From the NCBI GenBank assembly GCA_014825775.1, contig MVAQ01000074.1:23905-87904 (forward strand): a stretch of 64,000 bases of DNA, given 5' to 3'. The stretch comes from Krasilnikovozyma curviuscula. Taxonomy: Eukaryota; Basidiomycota; Tremellomycetes; Cystofilobasidiales; Mrakiaceae. Below, piece by piece: positions 1 through 10,722 of this stretch; position 1 is the first letter of the stretch; every line of letters begins with the position of its first letter. A program made the position numbers and the translations under genes. Below the pieces are notes generated by a model. It made no database searches, was not told the origin of the DNA, and worked only from the letters and a program-made list of their open reading frames with translations.

Positions 1-1915
1 CTCATCAATCCCACATGCAGAACGCGGTATCAACAGATCAGGTCCACCACCTTCGCCTCGTTTTGGACAGCCTGAGCGTCGCTATTCTCCCAGACAGCAT
101 CCATACTGGGAGCAACCGGGATACGCCTATCATCAGCCTTCAGCTCACACTCCTACTGCAGGTTCTTCTCGTGATTCAAGATGGCAGGTCCGAGGAGGTG
201 GAAATGCTGGCGGAAGCTATCACGACTCTCCAGGCGATTTCAGCTATCCTGCCCCTCCATCCGAGGACCGATATTCAAATTATCCTTCTCGGCATCCTCA
301 ACGCTATTCAGATCCCTATGCTGATGCAAACTATCACAGCAACGCTCCTCCCATTTCTCCTCGATGGAATGTTTATGATTGCCGTGACGGCGACCAATAT
401 GCTCTTAATCGAAGTTTTGATCCCCGTCGTCATCACGATAATCACCCAGATCAACATAGCGGAGACTACGACTCTCGTCGTGTTGATCATCACGACGACG
501 GCAGCAACCCCCGCGACAGTAGAAACTCGAGAGTGGACCGGCCATCCTCCCAACCTCCTCGCAAAAGATCACCTTCACCACCTTCAGGTCCACCACGACG
601 TAAAACTCCTCTTCCAGAATACCTCTCAATGTCGCTCGAACCTTCTACAAAGGTTTTGGAGCAGGGTACTTCAGATCCTTCCCAGCAAGTCCCAACCTCT
701 CTCTCAACTGAACTCTTGATCCTCTTGGATTTGAATGAAACTGTCGTTCTTCGGGCCAAAAGTACTAAGATGCTGTATCCCCGTCCCTTCTTGACCCCTT
801 TCCTCAAGTACTTGAAGGTGACTACTGAAATCAACATTGGTGTTTGGAGTAGTGCTCAGAGAGTTAATGTGGACAGGATGATCGAGGATACAGTCTTCAA
901 AGTGTTCAATCCACAAACCGGACTGGTGGTCAATTGGGCCAGAGACACATTGGGATTGTCTGATTCTGAGTTCTGTGAGTGTTTTCGTATCGTGACGTGC
1001 TCTTCCTTCCCTCACCCGAAGAGGTTGTTCTCTCATTTCTCTCTCATTTCCTTCTTTCAGTCTCAAAAACCCCAACAATCAAGAATCTAGACGTTATATT
1101 AAACCATCTCAATGATGAACGACAACAGCGACACCAACAACGAGAACGGGAGCAAGTGGTTCCAAATCCAATACCAGCTGAATTCACACAACGCAACACA
1201 TTCTTAGTTGACGATTCAATCGAGAAGGCATCCTGTCAACCTTTCAATCATATCGTCGTACCCCCGTTTGATCTCAAGAAGAAGGCACTCAACCTGATTG
1301 GACTTCAGTCTGAATTTGAGCTCTACGGAAATGGAGACAAGGATTTCGTTGTCTTGGATATCGACAAGTGGGACCCTCGAGTCGACAGAATTATGATTGC
1401 TCTAGGTAGATACTTCAATTTTTTCTTTCTTTATTTCTTCTTGGTGTACTTCAATTACTGATTTTTCCTACCTGGCAGTCGGCATTATGGAGCATGCTCG
1501 ACGTGAATCCAACGTTTCGAACTGGGTTCGCTTAGGAGGCTTACTCAAGGCTGGCACCAAAATTTATAACAATGTCAAAAAAGAACCTTCAATAATTGAG
1601 GGAGAGAAAGTCATGGAACCGGAATTAGAAGTCGAGCTCCTGTTAGATCCTGAAAACCCTACAAAAGCGGGCGAAGATGTGATTGCGACCTCGATGAGCT
1701 ACTGGCATCAGATCCCAGAAGTTTTCAAATTCTGGGCAGAGAAGGGTCTACAGACATTAACGGAGCTGGATATCAAGGTGGAGCATGGTGTTGACATTAC
1801 AGAGGTCGCTAATCCTGCCCCGCCAAAGAAGGAAAAGCCTAGAGCTTCGAGATCAGCAAAAGCTGCGGCTAAAGAGGAAGCAGCGAAGGTATCTGTAGCG
1901 AAAATGGAGAAATGA
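1..1915 (+). CDS. NIF/FCP1-like HAD phosphatase-fold protein (5' partial)
   Basis: Exons are <1..974, 1061..1405 and 1479..1915. The frame is open to the left edge, so the start lies outside the window. The first ~170 residues seen are low complexity (Pro, Tyr, His, Asp, Arg, Ser). A Ser/Pro-rich stretch follows, then an FCP1-homology (NIF) domain: HAD motif I reads LLDLNET, motif II is the WSSA serine, and the late acidic motif is LVDDS followed by KA..QPFN. The last ~35 residues are Lys/Ala-rich. HAD phosphatases of this class dephosphorylate Ser/Thr, classically the RNA polymerase II CTD. Here the second aspartate of DxDx(T/V) is Asn, so catalysis is doubtful. Related fungal proteins with DLNGT exist, to my recollection. 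The three exons join in frame without stops. It is not the TIM50 subgroup, since no N-terminal membrane helix is visible. Confidence 0.8.
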
Positions 1916-3613
1916 ACAATGCGCCAGCACCATCCCACCATCCGCTGTCTAATTATTGCATGTTGCTTGTATTCGCACTGTATGCACTGTATAACTATCT
2001 GCACTTAAAATAGTGCAAGATGGTTTTCTGAGGTCTATCCAGAAGATAACAATATTTATATGCGATCCGATCCCTGACTGGCGTTAAAACCACCACAGCA
2101 ACTTGTGACTGAGACAATATACTACCTTAATTTCCCTCTTTCCTTCTACCCACTCTCAAGCTCTATCTGCACTTCCATTCACTTTCTGTTGTTTTCAAGA
2201 TCTGGTTCCGGACCTGGCAACTCATTAATTCTATTACCATTTACTCTAGATCTACTGCTCTCTGGACCATTAGATGAGAGAACGGGGTGGAGGAGTCGCG
2301 AGCTGGAAAGCGATGTCTGCTCTACCACTTGGAACGACATTGACAATTGTGATCAGGTTTTCCTAGCATGAGGAGTTAAGGATGAAATTATTAAAGACCC
2401 AAGCGGTTGTATTGGATTGGGATATCTCGCAAGAACTTTTGCCAAGTTAATTTTCTTAAGCATGCAGTGTAATTCTTGCTCGAAGCTGAAGGAACAATTG
2501 GTAACAAAAGAATGGAACGTTCGTAGACAGCAAGTAAAACTTTAAATTCGGTCAAAAAGTTGGCATTGCGTCAAATCGCAACCGAATCACAAAGAGAAGG
2601 GGAAGAAGGTAAGAATGAGGTCAGTCAATTGCTTCGTAAGGGCACAACGGGAAAGAAAGAGAGTCAAAGGGGAGAGATCAGAAGTGTTTTTAAGGTAGCT
2701 GGTAAATTTTATGCATGGCTCAGTCCCTCTCAATGCGGGTAGCGAAGAGAGAGAAAGGAACTAAATCCAAATGCCCAAATCATCCTTTATGTGATGACTG
2801 TAATTATGAACAATGAATGAAAATACTCACAATTCGTTGAGAGGGCGACGCTAACGTTGAGAACGAGGCAACAGAAGGGTTTAAATGGACGCCATCAGAA
2901 ACTTTCCCCAAACCTCAGAGACACCTATCCTTCTCCTGCAAGCAAGAAATATCAAGGCGAACTCTCACTTCATCGACGGCTGACGATCTCGAGAGATCGT
3001 CAAAAAACCGCATGTTCTCCGTGAAAGAGGAGGGGATAAGATATCATCAACTGGCGATAAACAGTGTGGCTAGTGTAAACTAGCAAGACCTGTATAAACA
3101 GATGAGAAGAGGAAGGAGGACCTGGTCAATGAAGTGAAAATTTTTCTCAAGTTGGATGGAGAACTCACCAGTTAGTTCTCTATAGAAATGAATCCTGCAG
3201 AGTGTCTAGAGATGAGAACAAAATCATGGGAGTCAGTACGAGACGAAATGTTGGGGTATAGGAAAATGGGACTGACGGTCTATGAGAAACCAGAAACAGC
3301 AGCCAGAGCCACCTTATATACCTAGCCGTGGCGTTTCTACGCTGGCTACAAATTTTTTCCCATAAAGTGATTCGGACAGAAGGTAAAGGGAACAGAAAGT
3401 ACACCTGAATTAAAGTTCCTAATCGTCGTGAGAGCGCATTCTCTGGCATGACGCGTCGAATGAAAGAAAAAAGAAAACAATCTCGCGGAGGGAAATAGCA
3501 GCCAGGCACAATTTGATAAATAGGTGCGGTCGCCTCAGGATACTTTGGGCCAAATCAAGATATTTTGAAAGGAGTCATTGTGAAGCACAAAGAAAATTTT
3601 GAACAGTGCCTTT
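1916..3613. other. Gene-poor stretch between convergent genes
   Basis: About 1.7 kb separates the end of the HAD protein from the stop of the CCCH protein. I found no ORF here with protein-like composition that could be joined by splice sites. Short ORFs at 2560-2742 (+) and 3180-3509 (-) look random. It holds a near-perfect inverted repeat at 2981-3002. It may carry long 3' UTRs or a non-coding transcript, which sequence alone cannot show. Confidence 0.5.
2981..3002. repeat. Inverted repeat, 10-bp arms, 2-bp spacer
   Basis: Arms TGACGATCTC (2981-2990) and GAGATCGTCA (2993-3002) are exact reverse complements around the spacer GA. Six A residues follow. It lies alone in the 1.7-kb gene-poor stretch. 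It could be a dyad protein-binding site or a hairpin in a transcript. Confidence 0.6.
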
Positions 3614-4968
3614 TTAAGCACCTAAAAATTGGTCCTCGATGTCCTTCTCCAGTAGCGCCTCGACTTCTAGCTCCTCCTTCACTAACTGTAGGGTCTCCTT
3701 CAGCTCCAAATTCTCGTCTTGTAATCTTAAAAGCGCGCTGGAGATAGTATTTGCCTGATGAAGGGTAGGCTCTTGTGGAGGTGTTGTGAGAGGTGAGTTG
3801 ACAGAAGCAGAAGAAACGGATGATGTGCCGTGTAATAGATCTGGTGGGAGACGTGAGAGCACTGTAGCTTCCACGGGTTCGGATTTGAAGATTATTGAAG
3901 ATCCTGCTGCTCGGGTAGTAGTAGAAACTGAACTCGATCTCGACCTCGATCTGCGTTGAGGATTGGGGGCTGGAGAACGACTCGCTTGTTCAGGAGTTGC
4001 TGCTCCAAGGGGATCTTTCCGGGGGAAATATCGATGGCTGCAATCGATGATAGCCTTTAGATGTCAAACTTGATTTAGGAAAACCCTAGTCACTCACGCG
4101 TATCTGCATTTTCGATCAAAACAGCCTTTGATACTTTGGTACAAAAAACAAGGAGCATCATCGGCATGTGAATCCGAACAATCAAAGCCTCGATCACATC
4201 TAGAAGTTTGATGGTAGAAGCAGCCTTAGCCAAGGGGAGTAAATAAAGTCAGTCAAGTCACGAGATCGACAACAAACAGCAAAAAAGCTGCAATGCTTAC
4301 CAGGTTTCTCAGGAAATTCATGTCTGTAGGTACACTTCCGCGCACGACATCCGTCTGAACAGCCACGAAATATATTAGAGATGGGATGAGGGAAAGTAAA
4401 GAAAGGCAGCGTACTTTGATTATCAGCCATCCAAGCTTCGCATGGAGCAGCTGCGAAAAGAGGAAAGTTCGAAAGCATCAACCCTGCTACTCTTTTCTCG
4501 ATTGAACTACATCAGGATATTTTACTCACTGAAGGCAAGGTCTCTCCAAACTCTAGGGGATGGTCGAGTAGCACCCAGTGGTTTGACGCCAAATTCTCGG
4601 TTTCTAGTTTCACGGCCTCTGTCCCTCTGATCGGACGGTCTAGAGGGATACCCAAACGCTCTGTCTCTGTCTCTTGTTAGATCCCTTGATCGGTCGATCG
4701 GTCTCATCTGTTGGTAGGGCAGAATAGCCCCAGGTGACGACGGATCACCCACTCGTTCCCACTGGCTCCGAATTTCACTCGAAGAAGGCTGTTGGTAAGG
4801 ACTACGATGCTCTCCATATGATGTAAACGAATGTCTAACGATGCTTTCTGCTGGAAAACGGTTTTGACTTCTTCTGTTGGGGCTTCGTGAGCGGGCTCGA
4901 TACGGCGGGCCACTCACGGAGGGGCCATGGGGTACGAAGTCTCTTCTATCGTACCTCATGCCGGACAT
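3614..4968 (-). CDS. CCCH zinc-finger protein
   Basis: Exons in transcript order are 4968..4530, 4450..4415, 4354..4301, 4224..4098 and 4037..3614; they sum to 359 codons and every junction keeps frame. The N-terminal ~145 residues are Arg/Ser/Asp-rich (RS-like, many RD and SR pairs). Three CCCH fingers follow: a divergent one (PCEAW, then NGCRARKCTYRH), a C-x7-C-x5-C-x3-H finger starting GCFYHQTSRC, and a C-x8-C-x4-C-x3-H finger ending CFDRKCRYAH. After a Ser/Arg-rich linker the protein ends in a short coiled coil (LLRLQDENLELKETLQLV). The combination of RS-like region and CCCH fingers suggests RNA binding, perhaps in processing or decay; the exact role is unknown. The start chosen is MSGMRYDRRDF. 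The frame stays open upstream to an acceptor-like site near 5038, so an extra 5' exon is possible. Confidence 0.82.
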
Positions 4969-5699
4969 CAGTGTGAGCTGCACTGGAATTGAACTGAACG
5001 GCCCTGACCGTGTTAGTTCTTCGACTGGATCTACCACTGAAATGTGTGACTGAATGTTGTGGTCGGTAGGAATACACAAAAAAAAAAGGCAACATACTAA
5101 GAATCAATTTTGGCTGCAGTCGTCGATGGAGATGAAAAAAAGTGTTCATCAGATAGAGGCACATAAAAAAAGGAACAGGGCAACAGTGGCATGAGATTCT
5201 TGACGACTTCCACCGAAAGATGTGAAGGCTGGGCTCGGCGCAAGTGGATCATAGCTTGAGGTGCAGTTGGGTCCAAAACAAAACGCTTTGAGTTTGTTTT
5301 TGTTTCTTACAAGGTTGCAAGTTTTTCTATAAATAAAGAGTTGGTCGCACATTACATTATGGGCCGTCAAGAGCTACAGAAACTCACCATCGTCAAACGC
5401 GGCGGGAGCGAGCCGCTTGCGCTTTCCATCTCAGCACAGGTTGCACTTCGGACTCTGGGTCTCCGGTGGGAATGGGAAGTATCGTTGTTACCTGTATTCA
5501 AGCGCATCTTTCCTCAAGAAGATGTTACTTCGTCTCGCGCAACTTTGTCTACTGTGGGAGTGAATTGATCGAGGTGTACAAAAGCATTCACATGGATAGA
5601 TGGCTTTTTTATCGTAATATATATCACATACGTTTTTTGGTTTTCTCCTTCCACTAAATAGTCCGCTCGTATATGATAGTTGTCAGCCGATTTTGGGCC
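4969..5699. other. Intergenic region upstream of the CCCH gene
   Basis: This stretch separates two minus-strand genes. It probably holds the promoter and 5' leader of the CCCH gene. It has splice-like signals on the minus strand, for example an acceptor-like TTTCAG near 5038, but no exon I could join with confidence. A 75-codon plus-strand ORF at 5341-5568 was not accepted. Confidence 0.4.
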
Positions 5700-7059
5700 T
5701 CACCACATGACTTTTTTTAGGTCCACCGACTTCTTGGATCTTGAGGAATGATTCGACCGGACGGACATGGCAGAGTGAGATGAAGACTTCTTCAAGTTGA
5801 GGCTGTGAGGTGGTGAGAGAGGTGCCTGTATTACATGAGATAAATTTTCAGTTGGCAAATGTAAACAATGTGGAGCCGATCTCTACTCAACGGCAAGCAA
5901 GGCGTTAAGTTCTAACTAAAACTCACAAAGATGTCTCCGTCATGAACACTTTCTTCGGGGCCGTCACTAGGCCTCATTGGATCTGAGGACAGGCTGTCGT
6001 AACAACCGTTTGTTGTCCTACGCATCGCGACAGGGGTAGAAGGGATCTCTTCGGCGCAATTCTCAGGGAAATGAACATGGCTGGCAGTGCTGAAACCCCG
6101 AGGACGATTTGGTCTGGATGAAATTGGCTGCATTGATCTAGTTCAATTTTTCGTTTGTTCGAGAGACGTTCACTAACTACCTGAGATGGTGGCGGGGCAT
6201 TGTCTGCAAGATAACATACCTCATTGCTTCTTCTGCCTGCTCAGCTAGTATCCCTTTCTTCTTTAGAGCAGCTGGCATTGACCTTGAGACATTGACCACA
6301 GTAAAGAACGGAAATTAGGCGAAGAACAGACACAAAGGTGAACCTCGAGACATCGAGATTCGACAAGGATCGGAAGTCGTGCTGGGCTCACATGGGGTTT
6401 ACGACGGTGGGCTCTCTATTCGTTAGAAGGGGAGTCACGTCACTGGTCTGCGATGCATAAGTCGGCCCAGAAATTAGTGCGTCGCTCGATCCAAACGAAA
6501 GATTCTTCGATGGAAGGAGTACGGCGAACAATCCGCCTCACGGTACTCACAGGCTCATCCTGGTTCTGTCCAGAAGGGCTTTCTTCTTTTCGCTTCTGGT
6601 TCCAAAAGCTGCACCAAGTGGAATGCTCTAGCTGAAGGCACAGAGGCATTCGCTCGAAACACACCGGGCTGGGGCGAGGAGAAAGGTCTGAGCGTAGGCA
6701 GACCTGTACAGAATTCTTCCACTTCAGATGTTTTCTAGTGGGTGATGGTTAGAAGAAAGATAACTGGGAATTTTCGGAAAGGAGAGTATTAGAAATCAGG
6801 GGGGTCATTCATACACCAGACCAAGCTCCGAGCGTGATTTCTTTTTTGGTCCGATATCTTGTATTAGAACAGTGCTGGTACGGTGAAGCAATAACTCTTT
6901 CTGATACTGGAATCAAAACAGTAGAGTTCGTTAAGCTACAATCCTTGGCGGTTGCCGCTACGCGATGGGATACAGGTGACCCTGGCGCAACTTTCGAGGC
7001 GTAGGGCACAGACCAACTCGGCGTATATTTTATACTGATGACAAAGACCGCCGCTTCAT
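5700..7059 (-). CDS. Unrecognised basic, Ser-rich protein
   Basis: Exons proposed are 7059..7036, 6906..6817, 6734..6665, 6608..6551, 6442..6392, 6282..6220, 6137..5927 and 5825..5700, giving 230 residues. Only one path through three mutually shifted frames stays open to the stop, which supports it. The sequence is polar and basic: an N-terminal helix-like stretch (YQKELLLHRTSTVLIQDI), a KKK cluster, the segment RMSLDVTPLLTN, a charged helix (KKKGILAEQAEEAM), and a Ser/Arg/Lys-rich tail ending in a VDLKKVMW-type segment. I recognise no domain, signal peptide or membrane helix. The start is uncertain: Met at 7059 is the first ATG in frame, but the frame is open upstream to 7118 or so and a further exon is possible. 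It lies just downstream of the small coiled-coil gene on the same strand. Confidence 0.55.
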
Positions 7060-7255
7060 TAACCAATTTTTTACTAAGCTGGTTCTTCGGGCACCATTGG
7101 GCGAATGAGCACCCTGCTGAGGACCAATCCCTGTTTGGTTTCCTCAAGCGACCTGAGCTGATGTTACCAACGCGAACGTTGAAACACCTACCGTGCTGGC
7201 AATTCAGCTATTAGGTTAATTCTTTCGTCTTTTCTCTCCAATCGCCAACCCTCCT

Positions 7256-7936
7256 TCACAGGTGCATTCCCTCATCCTCCCCTTCGACCGTGCGGTGTTC
7301 CTCCTCTGCACCACTCGCTTCCACCAGACTTGCTCCAGCGCTTGTATCGTCCACCATCTGTTGCTCATCGACTGGTAGTACTGAAGATACTGGTATGAAA
7401 GTTGTCGTCGTCGTCGAAGGTGCTGATGTTGGCGCAAGAAGGTCGTAGTGAGGATTGTCGATCGATAGTCCAATTTTCTTGGCCAGCGCCATTCGTAGGA
7501 TGTGGATACGTTCATTTTGAGCCGATCTGAGGGGAGTAGTTATAATTTGTTATTTAGGATGATGAAAGAGGGGATGAGAACCCACTGGCTGCTTACATCG
7601 AGTCCATGTTTTCGTCAATCGCCTCATACAGCTCCTTATCATCTCCTCCTTCTGACTCCTCCTTTATAAAGTTTTTCAGATCTTCATTCGATCTTTCGAG
7701 ATGCGAGATGGAGTGCTGTAGCCTTGCTACCTCCCTAAACGTCAGTCAGAGCCGTGAACGTCAGCAGTCGAGCTAGAATATCTGAGATAAAACAGGTAAA
7801 AACCATACTGAGTTATCATTGCTGGCCCAAGCTCCTCTGCTTCTGACAAGCTGAAAGGATGGATGTGTTTAGCCTCAAAGTTCATTTCTGTACGAATGGG
7901 TGGTTGGGAGACAACGCGAAAGCTGCTTCCACCCAT
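7256..7936 (-). CDS. Small coiled-coil protein
   Basis: Exons 7936..7809, 7734..7597 and 7526..7256 join in frame to about 178 residues. Residues ~40-110 look like a helical hairpin or coiled coil: EVARLQHSISHLERSNEDL, then DDKELYEAIDENMDSI, then NERIHILRMALAKK. The C-terminal ~60 residues are Thr/Ser/Glu-rich and probably disordered. I do not recognise the family by name; the pattern resembles small conserved eukaryotic coiled-coil proteins. It starts only 29 bp from the start of the divergent plus-strand Q-rich gene. An alternative splice at the very end (donor at CACCT, acceptor near 7158) would swap the last residues for about 25 others. Role unknown. Confidence 0.7.
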
Positions 7937-7965
7937 GACCTCAAGCGGAATTGCTTTAGATTTCG
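7937..7965. promoter_or_regulatory. 29-bp divergent intergenic region
   Basis: Only 29 bp separate the start codon of the small coiled-coil gene (7936, minus) from that of the Q-rich gene (7966, plus). Both annotated starts cannot have ordinary 5' leaders without the transcripts overlapping. Either the region is a compact bidirectional promoter with overlapping leaders or one true start is further inside. In-frame alternatives are Met18 of the minus gene (7885) and Met40 of the plus gene (8083). Confidence 0.5.
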
Positions 7966-10493
7966 ATGAACCAGCATGGCATCCAGCACGATCAGCCTGT
8001 GGCTAGTACAAGCACAGCTGCTGGAACTATAGCTGGAGCGAACCAGGGCTCGGACATTACGAGGCAGACGCCTTCAGCTAACATGGCGGCTATGAATAAT
8101 CAGAACCAGCACCATGCAGCCCTTCAGGACAAGCAGCATCAGCAGCAGCAGATGAACCAGCAGTATCAGCAGCATCTTCAAAGGCATAAGCAAATGCTGC
8201 CAAACCCAGTGCAGCCAAACGGACAACCTCTAGCAGGACGGTTGCCTCAGCAGCAGATTCAGACTCTAACTAATCCTGGAATATCTGGCTTTTCAGCCGT
8301 TGGTGCAGCTGATCCAATTGGTAACAGGTGCGGGGTTGCTCACTTTCTTCAAATCCCAAAGAGCTAGGGACTGACTTACTGAACCTTCGGGCTTCTTGAA
8401 CTTCGGCTTCAAACAGAGCTGTGCCGCCTTCATTTGACTCTAATGAACAATACAAACTGAATTCTAAAGTAATACAACATCAGCAGTCCAACGGTGGTCT
8501 TCCTTCGCCTTTAGAAATCAATTCAATGACACGGCCGTCTTCACGACCTCGTCTACCTGTACAGCAGCATCCACAACCGACACCAGCCACCTCCCTTTCT
8601 CAGCTTAACCCACAGTTTGCGGGCACTGAAATGTAAGTTACTTATGCGCTTCGTCTTCTGTCCGTCTTACTCTCCATTGACATCATTCCTGGTCACCTCA
8701 ACTGCTTCAGGGTATTCTCTGGATACAAACGCAAGTTTGAAGAGTTCTTGACCGGAATGCAATACTCATTCACTAACTTTGAGAAGGGTCTTGGGGATGG
8801 TGAGCTCCATCTTGTGCTACTTCTTGAACCCTAGCTGATTCCATGCCAGAACTCGTTGCTTTGGCTACCCTCAGTAACCAACAGGCTTCGCAAATGAACA
8901 ATTCTTTATCCACTTCTGATGCCAATGTAATTAGAGCACAGGAGCAGGAAAAGGCTAGGTCAGTCGCTCATTTTTTTGGAATTGTTGTATGCCATGTAGC
9001 TCACAAGCTTGTTGCGCTTCCTGAGGCAAACCATCAACCACCTTCAAAATTCTCTACAGTCCAGAATAGCACAAGTCACAGTGCTAGAAAATAATATTAA
9101 AATGCTCGAACAGAAGTTGGTAGAGTTCCAGAAAATTGGTGGTCAACTTAACATTAAACTACAACAGAGTCAAGACGAGAACCAACTTTTGAGGCTGGCT
9201 GGTCAACTCAGGGCGAAGCAGTTGCGGGGTATTGAAGTCGATAGGAAGAGGTTATCTGATGAGATGGAGACGCAGAAATCAAATATAGACCATCTGCAAA
9301 CCGTTAGTAGTGCGTGGGACGAGTCCAAGTACACCAAGATGCTCGATGCCATCATCGCACAGTGTAAACGTAAGCACTCTTTTTCATTCGGCAAGTGTTT
9401 GTTGTTCCCTAATTTCCTTGCCCACATCCCCATTCTGTACTCAGGTGAATTCCCATCTCGCGACGACGACGTCAAGAACATTGCGGCAGTTTTTGATCAA
9501 GGATTCAGGGAGGAGGAAGCAGAATGGCGGTCTCTCTTGAAGTTCTCACATTGGGCGAGAGACGTTGCTGTTGGAAAGGAGGCCATTGCAAAGAGGGAAA
9601 GGGATGAAGCAGAGGCTCGAAATCATGTGTTTGAGTCGCGGATTCTCCAGCTCGAACATGAAATTTCAAACCTGACAGCGGGTGCCCAGAACTTGCGCCA
9701 GTCATCTCAACAACCTCCAGCAGCACTACCAGTAGTACAAATACCAGCACCACTTCCATCTGACTCTGTTGCGAAATCCAAGATATTGGCAGCACTTGAA
9801 TCTGAACTACCCCCATCAACTCTGTCGAATAACTCATGGTCCCTTGAATCTGGTCCCCGAGCATCCCCCGCGACAACTCTGCAGCAGCAACAGAAGTCAC
9901 TCAACTCCGTCGAACCCGCGGTGACACCTCAGCATCAGCAACAAGGTCAACAACCGAACATCAGCCGGACGTTGCAGCTTGCAGGCTTGTCACAGAATCT
10001 TGTGCCAATTGCTACTTATGCTTCAGGTTTTCATAACTTGATCCAACCGCTGTCACAACCACTTCCAGTCTTACCTCCACCTCTACCTCCGCTGACCTCC
10101 TCTGCGTTCAACCTTGAGCGATCTGGGGAGTCGTCTACTGATCAACACCAACGGACACGAACACCCCAACCAGTCACGCCAAGAGACTCATCAACGGTGC
10201 CACCTCTTCTACGACCCACAACCCCTCCTTCGTTTTCCAACGTGTGTCCTGCGTGTGTCAACGAAAACCGTCAACCTCCACATATCTTCCCCCCAAACGC
10301 TGGTCTCGGTCAAAAGATGGCTCACTATGACGAATTCCATCCAAAGAACACAAGGGAGCATTCACTCTCGAAGGTACAACAGCAAAATCAGCTACAAGAA
10401 AATGACAGACAACGGTCGCAAAACCGTCTATCGGCAGTGATAAATGCCCAGCAGGAAGGACATTCTGTGTCACCCAGCACCCGTCCATTATAG
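7966..10493 (+). CDS. Q/P-rich coiled-coil protein
   Basis: Exons 7966..8327, 8417..8632, 8711..8799, 8850..8958, 9008..9369 and 9445..10493 join in frame to 728 residues. Residues 1-190 are Gln/Asn/Pro-rich with short poly-Q runs. A more ordered segment follows (VFSGYKRKFEEFLTGMQYSF). Then comes a long coiled coil of ~200 residues (LENNIKMLEQKLVEFQKI, and heptads up to about residue 400). The C-terminal half is again Ser/Pro/Gln-rich and low complexity, with a proline run near residue 590. Such Q-rich plus coiled-coil architecture is common in fungal transcription co-regulators and scaffold proteins, but I cannot name it. Intron 9370-9444 is 75 nt long, free of stops and a multiple of three, so retention would add 25 residues. 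Confidence 0.75.
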
Positions 10494-10722
10494 TCGTGCT
10501 TTGGTAGTCGTTTTCTGTACGGATATGTTCTGTGTGGTAAGCTATCGAATTCTGGAGTCTTCCGCCGATCGTTTTGCTTGCCAAGCAGTTAGCTTTGGAT
10601 ACAGAATGCTTTATAGCCAAAAGATGATTAGATGGAAATCGATGACCCTAAACGATATGATATGATGAGTGTGAAAGTTGAAAGGAATGATTAGAATTTG
10701 TATGCCAGTATAAGCCTTCTGT

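Noticed and set aside
15..719. Long plus-strand ORF at the left edge, Leu/Ile/Thr-rich
   Set aside because: It is the +1 shadow of the HAD protein's low-complexity N-terminus; only the frame starting at base 2 continues into the NIF domain.
2560..2742. Short charged plus-strand ORF in the gene-free stretch
   Set aside because: No ATG start, low-complexity Glu/Lys/Gly content and no neighbouring exon that joins.
5341..5568. 75-codon plus-strand ORF
   Set aside because: No ATG-led conserved feature, no splice partners, and it lies in the leader region of a minus-strand gene.
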